A stretch of DNA of 64,000 nt from DAOSEC01 sp035362935 (GCA_035362935.1 DAOSEC010000007.1:1-64000); one strand, 5' to 3'. Shown: positions 1 through 9,015, counted from the stretch's first letter. Notes: generated by a model not told the origin, from the letters alone. Translations and numbers: made by a program.

Positions 1-543
1 TCAGAAAAAAATGTAAGTTCTTTTTTCACATTAATGGAATCGGTTGATTTTCAGGCAACACCACACTGGTCTAGCTGTTTTTGTCGCTTTTATTATACCA
101 CTTGTAGTATGAATGATTGGAAAAGCCGATCAGGTATTACTAACAAAGAAGAAGTGATTGATGCCGTAAAGAACAATCAAATGTTTGGATTTCTTGCATT
201 CTCAAACAATCGTCCAATTGGATGGGTAAATGCAGCAGATGCAGGTTTGCTAAAACGTCTAGATGAAGTGGTAAAACCTTATATGATAGAAAAGCGATAT
301 GCTGCTACCATTTGTTTTGTTATACATAATGAATTTCGTGGAATGAAGGTTGCAACTAGACTGCTAGAACATGCGATGTTATATTTCAAAAACTTAGGGT
401 TTGACGGTATGTTAGCTATGCCGTTTGATCACCCTGTGGACAAACAGAAGGAGTATAGAGGGTCATATTCTCTCTATCAAAAATTAGGATATGTTGTTAT
501 TGAAGAGAAAGATCAAGTCAAACTAATGAAATATGACTTTTGA
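1..543 (+). CDS. GNAT family N-acetyltransferase, 5' end outside the window
   Basis: This is a GNAT-fold acetyltransferase that would transfer an acetyl group from acetyl-CoA to an unknown small-molecule or protein amine. The frame is open to base 1 with no stop, and the residues before the first in-window ATG (34) continue the family pattern. In this subgroup an aromatic-rich block like PHWSSCFCRFYY (about residues 20-31 of the visible part) follows an N-terminal strand, so the gene very probably begins upstream. The acetyl-CoA loop is the region around FRGMKVATRLLEHA, and a C-terminal LYQKLGYVV is typical of GNAT. The substrate cannot be told from sequence. It ends with TGA 32 bases before the next gene. 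Confidence 0.8.
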   Translation, partial: SEKNVSSFFTLMESVDFQATPHWSSCFCRFYYTTCSMNDWKSRSGITNKEEVIDAVKNNQMFGFLAFSNNRPIGWVNAADAGLLKRLDEVVKPYMIEKRYAATICFVIHNEFRGMKVATRLLEHAMLYFKNLGFDGMLAMPFDHPVDKQKEYRGSYSLYQKLGYVVIEEKDQVKLMKYDF

Positions 544-575
544 TAAGAATAGATACATGAACAGGAGGTTACATC

Positions 576-995
576 ATGAAATATCAATGTCAAACAAAAA
601 TCAAACGACCACTGAGTGAAGTGTTTCAATCATTTCGCGATTATTCTCAAATGCCCAAATGGGAGAATGGATTAAGTCAAATTAATCACATCAAAGGAAC
701 TCCAAACAACCCAGGAAGCATTACAAATTTGGTGTTTACGTTTGGTGAGGAAGATATGGTTATGCAAGAAACGATTGAACAGATTAACTTTCCTTCCACA
801 GTTACAATCGTTTATGAAGTACCAGGAGCATGGAACCGTTGTGTGAACCGCTTTGTAGATACAGGAAACGAAACACAGTGGATTATGGAATCAGAATTTC
901 GGTTTGAAAGAGAAAATAGTACACCAGTTCAAGAATTCAAAAAGCAAACATCCAAATCAATGGAAATATTTAAAAAATATTTGGAAGCGAAATAA
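576..995 (+). CDS. SRPBCC (START/polyketide cyclase-like) family protein
   Basis: This 139-residue protein has the pattern of the SRPBCC helix-grip fold: an N-terminal strand (YQCQTKIKRPLSEVF) leading to a helix, a PGSITNLVF strand, a W-rich central sheet and a long C-terminal helix ending KSMEIFKKYLEAK. Members bind hydrophobic ligands in a deep pocket, and this one has no recognisable catalytic residues. An AGGAGG ribosome site lies at about 562-567, with good spacing to the ATG. It is probably co-transcribed with the preceding acetyltransferase. Its function is unknown. Confidence 0.7.
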   Translation: MKYQCQTKIKRPLSEVFQSFRDYSQMPKWENGLSQINHIKGTPNNPGSITNLVFTFGEEDMVMQETIEQINFPSTVTIVYEVPGAWNRCVNRFVDTGNETQWIMESEFRFERENSTPVQEFKKQTSKSMEIFKKYLEAK

Positions 996-1003
996 TAACA
1001 ATG

Positions 1004-1098
1004 TGAAAACGCTTGAAAATAAGTTGTAAATTATCAAGAAAAATCTTGAGAATTATCAAGAAAATTCTTGAGAACTGCTTGTTTTACAAGCGTTTTCA
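1004..1098 (+). promoter_or_regulatory. gdhA operator cluster: inverted cre-like arms around tandem palindromes
   Basis: Two oppositely oriented copies of TGAAAACGCTTG (1004-1015 on the plus strand; the complement at 1087-1098) flank two tandem 22-bp repeats (1029-1050 and 1051-1072, 21 of 22 bases identical). Each repeat contains a palindrome of the type TCAAGA-N4-TCTTGA. The right outer arm lies in the spacer between the -35 and -10 boxes, where a bound repressor would block RNA polymerase. The outer arms resemble half of a catabolite (cre) site. The inner palindromes spaced 22 bp apart (two helical turns) suggest cooperative dimers of another regulator. The regulators' identity is not known. 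Confidence 0.7.
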
Positions 1099-1107
1099 TG
1101 TTATAAT
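1079..1107 (+). promoter_or_regulatory. gdhA operon promoter
   Basis: The -35 box is TTGTTT (1079-1084), the spacer is 17 bp, and the -10 box is a consensus TATAAT (1102-1107). Transcription would begin near 1114 and give a leader of about 105 nt. Confidence 0.8.
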
Positions 1108-1110
1108 GAG

Positions 1111-1200
1111 TCAGGCGAGTGAAACCCGTCTTTTTCATTGTTTATAGGGGTTTTACGAACAAAACTGGTCTAAACGATTGCTTGACAATCGAAAAAAATA
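1111..1200 (+). promoter_or_regulatory. Structured 5' leader of gdhA
   Basis: The leader can form a 9-bp stem between GTGAAACCC (1119-1127) and GGGTTTTAC (1148-1156), and a second hairpin, CGATTG/CAATCG (1175-1191) with a 5-nt loop. It matches no riboswitch that I recognise. The second hairpin is followed by A residues rather than T, so it is not a terminator. Confidence 0.35.
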
Positions 1201-1219
1201 GAGAAGGAGAAAGAAAAAA

Positions 1220-2566
1220 TTGTTTAAAAGTAAGTACTTGAATGAAGTCTTTGAGGGGTTGAAGGAACGTTATGATTCCCAACCTGAATTCTTGCAGGCG
1301 GTTGAAGAGTTTTTCGAATCAATGGATTTATTAGTAGTAAAGGATCCAAACATCGAAAAACACTCAATCATGGAACGTATTACTGTCGCAGAACGTATCA
1401 TTAAATTTAGAGTTACATGGGTGGATGATTGTGGTAAGGTAAATGTAAACAATGGTTACCGCATTCAGTTCAACTCTGCAATCGGTCCTTACAAAGGTGG
1501 ACTTCGTTTCCATCCAAGTGTCAATGAATCCGTATTAAAATTCTTAGGATTCGAACAAACATTTAAGAACAGCTTAACTGGTCTACCAATGGGTGGAGGT
1601 AAAGGTGGAGCTGACTTTGATCCACGTGGAAAAAGCGATATGGAAATTATGCGCTTTTGCCAAGCCTTTATGGCAGAACTTTATCGCCATATAGGTCCAA
1701 ACACTGATGTTCCTGCTGGAGATTTTGGTGTAGGAGCAAGAGAAATCGGATATTTATTTGGTTATTATAAAAAATTACAAGACGATTTTACTGGTGTATT
1801 AACTGGTAAGGGTCTTAGCTATGGTGGTTCCTTGGTCCGAAAAGAAGCAACAGGATACGGGTTATGCTATTTCTCTATGGAAGTATTAAAACACTATCGC
1901 AATGAAGATTTTACAGGTAAACGTGTCATCATTAGTGGCGCAGGAAAAGTTGGAAAGCATGCTGCAATCAAAGCAGTTGAACTAGGTGCGAAAGTCGTTG
2001 CGTTATCAGATGTAAATGGGTTTATCCACGATCCAAATGGATTATGTATTAAGACAATTGAAGAGGTAGCAGATGACAAAGGGGAATACTCATTACAATA
2101 TTTAAAGAAATTCCCAGAAGCAAAATACAATCCAAACCCATCTCAAATGTGGTATGTTCCATGTGATATCGCACTTCCTTGCGCAACACAAAATGAGCTA
2201 CATCTTCCACATGCCAAAGCACTGGTTGAAAATGGATGTATTTTAGTCGCAGAAGGTGCTAACATGCCTACTACACTAGATGCAACAAAACATTTCTTAG
2301 CAAATGGCGTGTTGTTTGCTCCTGGTAAAGCAGCAAATGCTGGTGGAGTTGCGGTTTCTGGACTTGAAATGAGTCAAAATGCTATGCATTTAAGTTGGAC
2401 ATATGAAGAAGTTGATGAACGATTGGCACAAATTATGCACAATATTTTTGTGAAAGTTTCACAAACAGCAAAGCAATTTGGTGATGAAACGAATATGGTC
2501 TTAGGAGCAAATATTGCTGGATTCTTAAAAGTGTATCAAGCAATGGTTGAAGAAGGGGTCATTTAG
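1220..2566 (+). CDS. gdhA: Glutamate dehydrogenase (hexameric, probably NADP-dependent)
   Basis: It interconverts 2-oxoglutarate plus ammonium and glutamate. At 448 residues it has the length of the hexameric class. The substrate-binding stretch is visible (GPYKGGLRFHPSV, then MGGGKGGADFDPRG with the catalytic lysine region, residues about 89-137), then PAGDFGVGAREIGY, the Rossmann motif GAGKVGKHAA (about 240) and a C-terminal AGGVAVSGLEMSQN. The start is TTG, chosen because GAAGGAGA (1203-1210) lies about 9 bases upstream and the N-terminus matches the family. It heads an operon with DUF1015, serC and serA, two bases from the next gene. NADP rather than NAD use is inferred from the biosynthetic context. 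Confidence 0.95.
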   Translation: MFKSKYLNEVFEGLKERYDSQPEFLQAVEEFFESMDLLVVKDPNIEKHSIMERITVAERIIKFRVTWVDDCGKVNVNNGYRIQFNSAIGPYKGGLRFHPSVNESVLKFLGFEQTFKNSLTGLPMGGGKGGADFDPRGKSDMEIMRFCQAFMAELYRHIGPNTDVPAGDFGVGAREIGYLFGYYKKLQDDFTGVLTGKGLSYGGSLVRKEATGYGLCYFSMEVLKHYRNEDFTGKRVIISGAGKVGKHAAIKAVELGAKVVALSDVNGFIHDPNGLCIKTIEEVADDKGEYSLQYLKKFPEAKYNPNPSQMWYVPCDIALPCATQNELHLPHAKALVENGCILVAEGANMPTTLDATKHFLANGVLFAPGKAANAGGVAVSGLEMSQNAMHLSWTYEEVDERLAQIMHNIFVKVSQTAKQFGDETNMVLGANIAGFLKVYQAMVEEGVI

Positions 2567-2568
2567 AT

Positions 2569-3795
2569 ATGAGTTTAGGCAACAAGATGAACACAATTAG
2601 ACCTGCTCATATATTGTTACCAAACGCAAAAATTGACATGACAAAATGGGCAGTTATTGCCTGCGACCAATATACGTCACAACCAAACTATTGGGAGAAA
2701 GTGAAAGCATTCATTGGAGATGCACCTTCAACGTTACACTTGATTTTACCAGAAGTGTATCTTGAAAAAAACAATGCAAAAGCAATCAAAGAAATCAACG
2801 ACACTATGATATCATATATCGAAGACCGTCAATTGATTCATGTTGGAGAAGGATTCATTTTAGTAGAACGTTCAACACCACACGCGCCTAAACGCTTAGG
2901 TTTGATGATTTCAGTTGACTTAGAAGACTACAGTTACGAACCAGGCGCGAAAACATTGATTCGAGCAACCGAAGGTACCATTCTTTCTAGAATTCCTCCG
3001 CGCGAAAAGATTCGAAAAAATGCTCCACTTGAGTTTCCACACACACTGATTCTAGCAGATGATCCAAAAAAAGAAATCATCGAAGGACTCTACAATCGAC
3101 GACATGAATTTAAAAAAGTCTATGATTTTGATTTGATGATGGATGGCGGACATATTACAGGTTATTTGATTGAAGATACTACTAAGATAATGAAACAATT
3201 TTACAATTTGATTAAACAAGATTCAGATCCATTGTTATTCTTGGTGGGAGATGGTAACCATTCCTTAGCCACCTCAAAATCACATTGGAATCATGTGAAA
3301 TCATTTTTAACTGAAGAAGAAAGAGTCAACCATCCAGCAAGATACGCATTGGTTGAAGTCATCAACTTATACGACGAAGGGATTTCATTTGAATCCATTC
3401 ATCGCGTTGTGTTCAAACCAAAGCCTGATTTTTTGCCTGGTTTGATGCAGATCGCAAAAGGTGAGTATGATAGTTTTGTGTATCAATCTAGTTTAGGAAA
3501 ACTTCAAATCAAGCTACCATCAAAAGCTCCTCACGCTTATCAAGTTGTACAACAATACATTGATCAATACACAAAAAAACATCGCAGTGTAAAGGTGGAC
3601 TATGTTCATGGGGATGATCATATGATTGAGGTGTGTGATCGTGACAATTCAGCAATTGGTATTTATATGCCAGCACTGACCAAAGAAGATTTATTTGATT
3701 TCATCAAAGAAGGTCAAGTTTTACCGAAAAAATCATTTTCTATGGGACACGCGTGTGAGAAACGCTTTTACCTAGAAGGTAAAATTATTAAGTAG
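2569..3795 (+). CDS. DUF1015 family protein
   Basis: This 408-residue protein belongs to the DUF1015 family, which commonly neighbours serine-biosynthesis genes in Bacillota. Recognisable blocks are RPAHILLPNAKID at the start, WAVIACDQYTSQPNYW, the MDGGHITGYLIED segment and VGDGNHSLATSKSHW (about residues 218-232). Its biochemical role is not established. Position between gdhA and serC suggests a link to amino-acid metabolism. The ATG at 2569 follows the gdhA stop by two bases. An internal ATG at 2587 is an alternative that would fit the usual family N-terminus equally well. Confidence 0.85.
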   Translation: MSLGNKMNTIRPAHILLPNAKIDMTKWAVIACDQYTSQPNYWEKVKAFIGDAPSTLHLILPEVYLEKNNAKAIKEINDTMISYIEDRQLIHVGEGFILVERSTPHAPKRLGLMISVDLEDYSYEPGAKTLIRATEGTILSRIPPREKIRKNAPLEFPHTLILADDPKKEIIEGLYNRRHEFKKVYDFDLMMDGGHITGYLIEDTTKIMKQFYNLIKQDSDPLLFLVGDGNHSLATSKSHWNHVKSFLTEEERVNHPARYALVEVINLYDEGISFESIHRVVFKPKPDFLPGLMQIAKGEYDSFVYQSSLGKLQIKLPSKAPHAYQVVQQYIDQYTKKHRSVKVDYVHGDDHMIEVCDRDNSAIGIYMPALTKEDLFDFIKEGQVLPKKSFSMGHACEKRFYLEGKIIK

Positions 3796-3811
3796 GAAAG
3801 AAGGATACGAA

Positions 3812-4903
3812 ATGACGAAACGAGTTTATAACTTTTCGGCAGGACCTGCCATATTACCAGTCGAAGTATTAGAAGAAGCAGCAAATGAAATGCTGAATTA
3901 TAAGGATTCTGGAATGTCTGTCATGGAAATGAGTCATCGCTCAAAAATCTATGAAACAATCATCAACGAAGCAGAAGCAGATTTAAGAAAACTCTTAGAT
4001 ATTCCAAGTAATTATAAAGTATTGTTTTTACAAGGGGGAGGAACAACGCAATTTGCGATGGTACCTATGAACCTTATGAAGAAGAAAGTAGCAGACTATA
4101 TCATTACAGGACATTGGGCAAAAAAGGCTTATGAAGAAGGAATGATGTATGGAAAAGCAAATATCATCGCATCGAGTGAAGATAAAATGTTTTCTTATAT
4201 TCCAGATGTATCAAACTTGAAAATAAGCAAAGACGCCGATTATGTATGGATGTGTGATAACAATACCATTTATGGAACCAAGTTCCACTCCATACCTAAC
4301 ACGAATGGAGTTCCGTTGGTATCCGATCATTCAAGTTCGTTTTTATCAGAACCAATTGATGTAAGCAAATTTGGATTGATTTTTGCAGGAGCACAAAAAA
4401 ATGTCGGTCCAGCAGGAACCGTCATAGTCATCATTCGTGAAGATTTAATAAGCGATGATTATTTACCAAACACACCTACAATGTTAAAGTATAAGATACA
4501 CGCAGACAATGGGTCAATGTATAATACCCCTCCAACATATGGTATCTATCTATGTGGTAAGGTGTTCAAATGGCTTTTAAACCTTGGTGGATTAGAAGCT
4601 ATCAAAGAACGTAATATCAAAAAAGCAAATATCTTATATGATTACTTAGACCAAAGCAAATTGTTTAAAGGTACAGTTAATCATGATTCTAGATCACTCA
4701 TGAACGTATGCTTCAAGACTGGAAATGATGCAATTGATGATGCGTTCATAAAAGAAGCCAAAGCCAAAGGATTTGACAATTTGAAAGGTCATCGTTCGGT
4801 TGGTGGTATGCGTGCGAGCATTTATAATGCGATGCCTGTAGAAGGTGTAGAAGCACTGGTTGCTTTCATGAAAGAATTTGAAGCGAAAAATCATAAAGGG
4901 TAA
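3812..4903 (+). CDS. serC: Phosphoserine aminotransferase
   Basis: A PLP-dependent class-V aminotransferase that converts 3-phosphohydroxypyruvate and glutamate to phosphoserine and 2-oxoglutarate, the second step of serine synthesis. Evidence is the opening VYNFSAGPAILP, then LLFLQGGGTTQF-like residues (FLQGGGTTQFAMVP), the PLP lysine in FAGAQKNVGPAG (about residue 194) and the C-terminal GHRSVGGMRASIYNAMP. Length (363 residues) is normal. A GAAAGAAGGA ribosome site precedes the ATG. It sits in the gdhA operon, so the glutamate consumed here comes from the first gene of the same transcript. Confidence 0.97.
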   Translation: MTKRVYNFSAGPAILPVEVLEEAANEMLNYKDSGMSVMEMSHRSKIYETIINEAEADLRKLLDIPSNYKVLFLQGGGTTQFAMVPMNLMKKKVADYIITGHWAKKAYEEGMMYGKANIIASSEDKMFSYIPDVSNLKISKDADYVWMCDNNTIYGTKFHSIPNTNGVPLVSDHSSSFLSEPIDVSKFGLIFAGAQKNVGPAGTVIVIIREDLISDDYLPNTPTMLKYKIHADNGSMYNTPPTYGIYLCGKVFKWLLNLGGLEAIKERNIKKANILYDYLDQSKLFKGTVNHDSRSLMNVCFKTGNDAIDDAFIKEAKAKGFDNLKGHRSVGGMRASIYNAMPVEGVEALVAFMKEFEAKNHKG

Positions 4904-4913
4904 GGAGATCTGC

Positions 4914-6068
4914 ATGAAACAAATATATTGCCTAAACAATATATCAACTATCGGTCTTAGTGCTCTACCATCTACTTACCAAGTAACTAAAAATTTGGAA
5001 GCAAGTGATGCGATTTTAGTTCGAAGTGCTGTGATGCATGATATGCTACTACCTAACACTGTTAAAGCAGTTGCAAGAGCTGGAGCTGGAGTCAATAATA
5101 TCCCACTTGATGTTTATGGGAAAAAAGGAATCGTTGTATTTAATACCCCCGGTGCGAATGCAAACGCCGTAAAGGAATTGATGATTGCTGGAATGTTACT
5201 CGCTAGTCGCGATATTTACGGCGGTATGAAATGGCTAGAAGCAAACAAGCATGATGAGCAAATCGCAAAAACCGTAGAAAAAGAAAAAGCAAACTATGGT
5301 GGAACTGAAATTTTTAATAAAACGGTAGGGATTGTTGGTCTAGGTGCAATCGGTATTTTATTTGCGAATGCATGTAGTGCTCTTGGGATGAAGGTTGTTG
5401 CATCCGGACGAAGCCTAGCTAGTTTAGAAGCCAAACGGTCTAGTTTACCAAAGGACATCGTGTTAGTAGAAACCAAAGAAGAAGTATACAAAGTTGCGGA
5501 TTTTATTAGTTTAAATCTGCCACTTGATGCTTCTACAAAAGGTATGATCAATCACGAGGCAATTGCTTTGATGAAAGACGGTGTTGTAATTTTAAACTTT
5601 GCACGAGATTCGTTGGTTAATGATGAGGATCTCCGCACCGCGTTAGATAGCCGAAAAGTAAAATCGTATGTCACTGATTTTCCAAATTCAAAAACAGTAA
5701 ATATGAATCATGTCATCGCTATCCCTCATTTAGGGGCATCCACAGAAGAAGCTGAAGACAACTGTGCAACAATGGCAGTGAATCAGATTGTAGCCTTTTT
5801 AGAAGAAGGTACGATTATCAATTCGGTGAACTATCCCAATATGGAGTTGGGTCCTCGTAAAATGACGAACCGTATCTGTATTCTACATGATGCGGCTGTC
5901 AATGTATCTTCACAAATCATCAACGTACTGGATCAAGCACATGGAATATTATCCAAAACAAATCAAACGTTTGGATATACGGTCATTGAAACAAACGCTT
6001 ATAACCAAGCTAAATTTGATCAAGAAATTAATAAAATTGATGGTATCTACCGTATCTTATATTTATAA
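4914..6068 (+). CDS. serA: D-3-phosphoglycerate dehydrogenase (short form)
   Basis: It oxidises 3-phosphoglycerate with NAD, the first step of serine synthesis. It shows the D-isomer 2-hydroxyacid dehydrogenase pattern: RAGAGVNNIP, the Rossmann motif VGLGAIGILFA (about residues 139-149), LNFARDSLV with the catalytic Arg, and the H in IPHLGASTEEAE. A short ACT-like C-terminal tail (INVLDQAHGIL onward) is shorter than in the long SerA class. The ATG at 4914 was chosen because AAGGAGA lies just upstream. The longer frame from 4878 would overlap serC and lacks a ribosome site. It is the last gene of the operon. Confidence 0.93.
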   Translation: MKQIYCLNNISTIGLSALPSTYQVTKNLEASDAILVRSAVMHDMLLPNTVKAVARAGAGVNNIPLDVYGKKGIVVFNTPGANANAVKELMIAGMLLASRDIYGGMKWLEANKHDEQIAKTVEKEKANYGGTEIFNKTVGIVGLGAIGILFANACSALGMKVVASGRSLASLEAKRSSLPKDIVLVETKEEVYKVADFISLNLPLDASTKGMINHEAIALMKDGVVILNFARDSLVNDEDLRTALDSRKVKSYVTDFPNSKTVNMNHVIAIPHLGASTEEAEDNCATMAVNQIVAFLEEGTIINSVNYPNMELGPRKMTNRICILHDAAVNVSSQIINVLDQAHGILSKTNQTFGYTVIETNAYNQAKFDQEINKIDGIYRILYL

Positions 6069-6073
6069 TGTCG

Positions 6074-6100
6074 TTTCCAGCAGGGCCGCCTTGCTGGAAA
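6074..6100 (+). terminator. Hairpin ending the gdhA-serA operon
   Basis: A stem of 9 bp (TTTCCAGCA/TGCTGGAAA), extended by G-C pairs, lies six bases after the serA stop. The following tract is only moderately T-rich, so termination may be partial. Confidence 0.6.
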
Positions 6101-6106
6101 TATCTA

Positions 6107-6135
6107 TTTACAAGCATTTCGTTATTTGTTATAAT
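6107..6135 (+). promoter_or_regulatory. Promoter of the GGDEF/HD-GYP gene
   Basis: TTTACA (6107-6112), 17-bp spacer, TATAAT (6130-6135). The start codon at 6208 lies about 65 nt downstream of the expected start of transcription. Confidence 0.7.
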
Positions 6136-6207
6136 GAATAGCGATTTCAGGCATTTATTTATATATTTGAGTTGGAGTTATTGGAAAGAAAGAAGGAACG
6201 AATTACT

Positions 6208-9015
6208 ATGAAACAGTCATCAAATGGTAACACTTTTATTGATGATTCATCGTATCAATTGTTTGATACTGATTTTGTCATGCAATTAGATTCATCCTTT
6301 GTGATAACAAATAGTTGTGGTAAGTTGCTTGAAAAATATCAAATTCATTCGAATGAATTGATTGGTCAATCCTTCCTTGCCCTGACAAAGGTAAGTAGTC
6401 ATTTGATTCTTACCATGATCAACCAAAAAGATATTGCAATGATTGATTGGATCTATACTACAAACCAAAAAGTGATTCATCTCCAATCTGCAATCATCAA
6501 AGAAAGCATCCATAACAATGAGTGTTACTTTGTCCAAACAAGAGAAGTAACCACACTCAAGAAATATGAAAAAGTGCTAAAAGAAACCTTGACACAATAC
6601 GAAACAGTTGCGAACATCCTAACCTCAGGAATCGCTGTTTTAGATATTATATATGATAAAGCAAATAATCCCATTGATTATGTATTTACGTTTGTGAATC
6701 AGGCATTTGCTTCCATGACTGCCCTACTTCCAAAAAAGATTATTGGAAAAAAATTAAGTGAAATTACCATAACAGCGATGTCTTATTGGCATAGTGTGTA
6801 TAAAAAAGCCATAGAGGCAAGACAATCAGTTACGTTTGATCGTTATTCTGAAACTACAAAAAAATGGTATAGCACGTCTATTATGTTTCAAGAACCAAAT
6901 CAACTTATCGTTATGATGGTTGATATCACTGAGCGAATCCATTTATTGGACCAATATGAGGTAGAGAAGAAACGATTGACTAGAGTAATCGATTCTTCGA
7001 TTGATATTATTTTTGAAATTGATATATCGAGCCGGTTTGTTTGGACTGCCGGTAAAGGTCTTTCTAAAATTGGAAAGCAACCAGAAGAATATGTAGGTAA
7101 AACAGTAACAGAAGTGTTTGGAGAAGACGGAAAAGAGCGACAATCGTATTATGAACAATCCCTTCAAGGCATTGAATGTTCTTACATATGGCATTATAGC
7201 CTCGGGGAAGAAACATTCTTCTTTGAATCTACGATATCACCAATTGTGCTCGATGATGGTAGCATTATTGGCGCAGTAGGAATTGCACGAGATGTAACAG
7301 AACAACGAATCAAACAGTGTGAGATTGAGTATTTAAGTTATCATGATCAACTCACCAATATATATAATCGTAGATATTATGAACAAGAATTAAAGCGTTT
7401 GAACTCACAGGAGTATCTTCCACTTACCTTATGTGTCATTGATGTCAATGGATTAAAACTCGTAAACGATGCATTCGGTCATGAAGCAGGAGATATTGTT
7501 TTATCGAAAACGGCGAACATTTTACAATCAAATCAGCGAGATCAAGATGTAGTAGCTAGAGTTGGTGGAGATGAATTTGTAGTATTACTTCCAAATACAC
7601 AACTAGAAGAAGCAAAAGTTGTGATGAAACAAATCAACCAACTCATTACCGAAGAAAAAATCAAATCTTTGCCACTTTCAATATCTTATGGTCTTCACAC
7701 AAGAAAAACAATGGATGAAGATTTAACAGATGTATTCCGTATCGCAGAGGATAATATGTATAGTCGCAAATTACAGGAATCTTCCTCGATGAAGACTCAC
7801 GCAATCGATATTATCATGAAAACGTTGTTTGAAAAAAATGATCGTGAAGAAAAACACTGTAAACGAGTCAGCGAACTATGCATAAAAATTGCAACCAAAA
7901 TGCGTTTTAGTGACGTTGAAATCAATAAAATAAAAACAGCTGGGCTACTTCACGACATTGGTAAAATTGTGATTGATGCCGAAATCTTAAACAAACCATC
8001 GGCTCTAACCGATCACGAATGGGCAGAAATGAAACGACATCCAGACGTTGGATATCGTATATTAAGTTCCATTTCAGAATATGCACCGCTTGCCAATATT
8101 ATTTTAACTCATCATGAACGATGGGATGGAACAGGTTATCCAAGAAGACTATCTGGAGAAGAAATTCCAATCTTCTCAAGAATTATGGCAGTAGCGGATG
8201 CATTTGATGCCATGACAATGATGCGACCATACCGTGAAACAAAGACAACATTTGAAGCATTAGATGAATTGCGATCGAAAAAAGGGAGTCAATTCGATCC
8301 AAAAGTAGTCGACATTTTTACTCATATTATTGAAGAATCAAGTGATCCAGAACTAACAGATGTGAAACGGTTCGAGCGATTGGTTGATCAAATCAAACAG
8401 TTATCAGATGGGAAAACAGGATTATATCCAAAACGAGATTTCAACCCAACGACAACCGAACAATTTTTGAAAGAACATGGGTTTGGTGGGTATACCATGA
8501 CGATCAATACCAATAAGGTTCTTTATTTTGGATACCACGCATACATTCCACTGCGCCAAATGGAGAGTTTTGAAACAGAACTACCATGGAGAATTTTACA
8601 ACCATATACCATTGGAGAAACACCAATTAGCAGTGCAGGTTTATGTATCAATGGAGTCATTGGAACAACAAATCCGAGAGGAACAGGTGCAATCTATCAA
8701 AACAATGGTCAAAAACCTGTTGTTTTGAAAAGCAAACATGTCTATGGGTATCATGGTGATGTGTGGGGGTCTAATCGGTTCGGGATGTTACAGTTAAGTG
8801 AACATGGTGTAATCCAACATCGGTTTACCGGAGTTGAGCTCGCAACTGGTGTCGATATTACACTCAAACCAAAAGAGTATTTGATTACCCTATTTGAGGC
8901 GGATCGTTACGCACTCGGTGGACCAATGGACTGTTATGCAGTATCTCCTTACTTTGAAGAAGGTAATGTATGTAAAATAGAGTACCATGAAAAATTAATT
9001 TATCACGGAGAATAA
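6208..9015 (+). CDS. PAS-PAS-PAS-GGDEF-HD-GYP c-di-GMP protein with unknown C-terminal domain
   Basis: A cytosolic 935-residue signalling protein with no membrane segment visible. The N-terminal 370 residues carry PAS-type sensory regions. The GGDEF diguanylate cyclase domain is intact (GGDEF near residue 453), and an RDQD inhibitory I-site sits five residues before it. The HD-GYP phosphodiesterase is also intact (HDIGK near 582, HHERWDGTGYP near 634). From about residue 734 to the end there are some 200 residues (beginning near TGLYPKRDFNP and containing YGYHGDVWGSNRFG) that I cannot assign. The ATG at 6208 is preceded by AGAAGGA. A TTG 12 codons earlier is less likely. With both domains intact the enzyme could make and degrade c-di-GMP. 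Confidence 0.85.
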   Translation: MKQSSNGNTFIDDSSYQLFDTDFVMQLDSSFVITNSCGKLLEKYQIHSNELIGQSFLALTKVSSHLILTMINQKDIAMIDWIYTTNQKVIHLQSAIIKESIHNNECYFVQTREVTTLKKYEKVLKETLTQYETVANILTSGIAVLDIIYDKANNPIDYVFTFVNQAFASMTALLPKKIIGKKLSEITITAMSYWHSVYKKAIEARQSVTFDRYSETTKKWYSTSIMFQEPNQLIVMMVDITERIHLLDQYEVEKKRLTRVIDSSIDIIFEIDISSRFVWTAGKGLSKIGKQPEEYVGKTVTEVFGEDGKERQSYYEQSLQGIECSYIWHYSLGEETFFFESTISPIVLDDGSIIGAVGIARDVTEQRIKQCEIEYLSYHDQLTNIYNRRYYEQELKRLNSQEYLPLTLCVIDVNGLKLVNDAFGHEAGDIVLSKTANILQSNQRDQDVVARVGGDEFVVLLPNTQLEEAKVVMKQINQLITEEKIKSLPLSISYGLHTRKTMDEDLTDVFRIAEDNMYSRKLQESSSMKTHAIDIIMKTLFEKNDREEKHCKRVSELCIKIATKMRFSDVEINKIKTAGLLHDIGKIVIDAEILNKPSALTDHEWAEMKRHPDVGYRILSSISEYAPLANIILTHHERWDGTGYPRRLSGEEIPIFSRIMAVADAFDAMTMMRPYRETKTTFEALDELRSKKGSQFDPKVVDIFTHIIEESSDPELTDVKRFERLVDQIKQLSDGKTGLYPKRDFNPTTTEQFLKEHGFGGYTMTINTNKVLYFGYHAYIPLRQMESFETELPWRILQPYTIGETPISSAGLCINGVIGTTNPRGTGAIYQNNGQKPVVLKSKHVYGYHGDVWGSNRFGMLQLSEHGVIQHRFTGVELATGVDITLKPKEYLITLFEADRYALGGPMDCYAVSPYFEEGNVCKIEYHEKLIYHGE

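Noticed and set aside
5887..6141. 84-codon plus-strand frame over the end of serA
   Set aside because: It is a shadow in another frame of serA and runs over the terminator and the next promoter.
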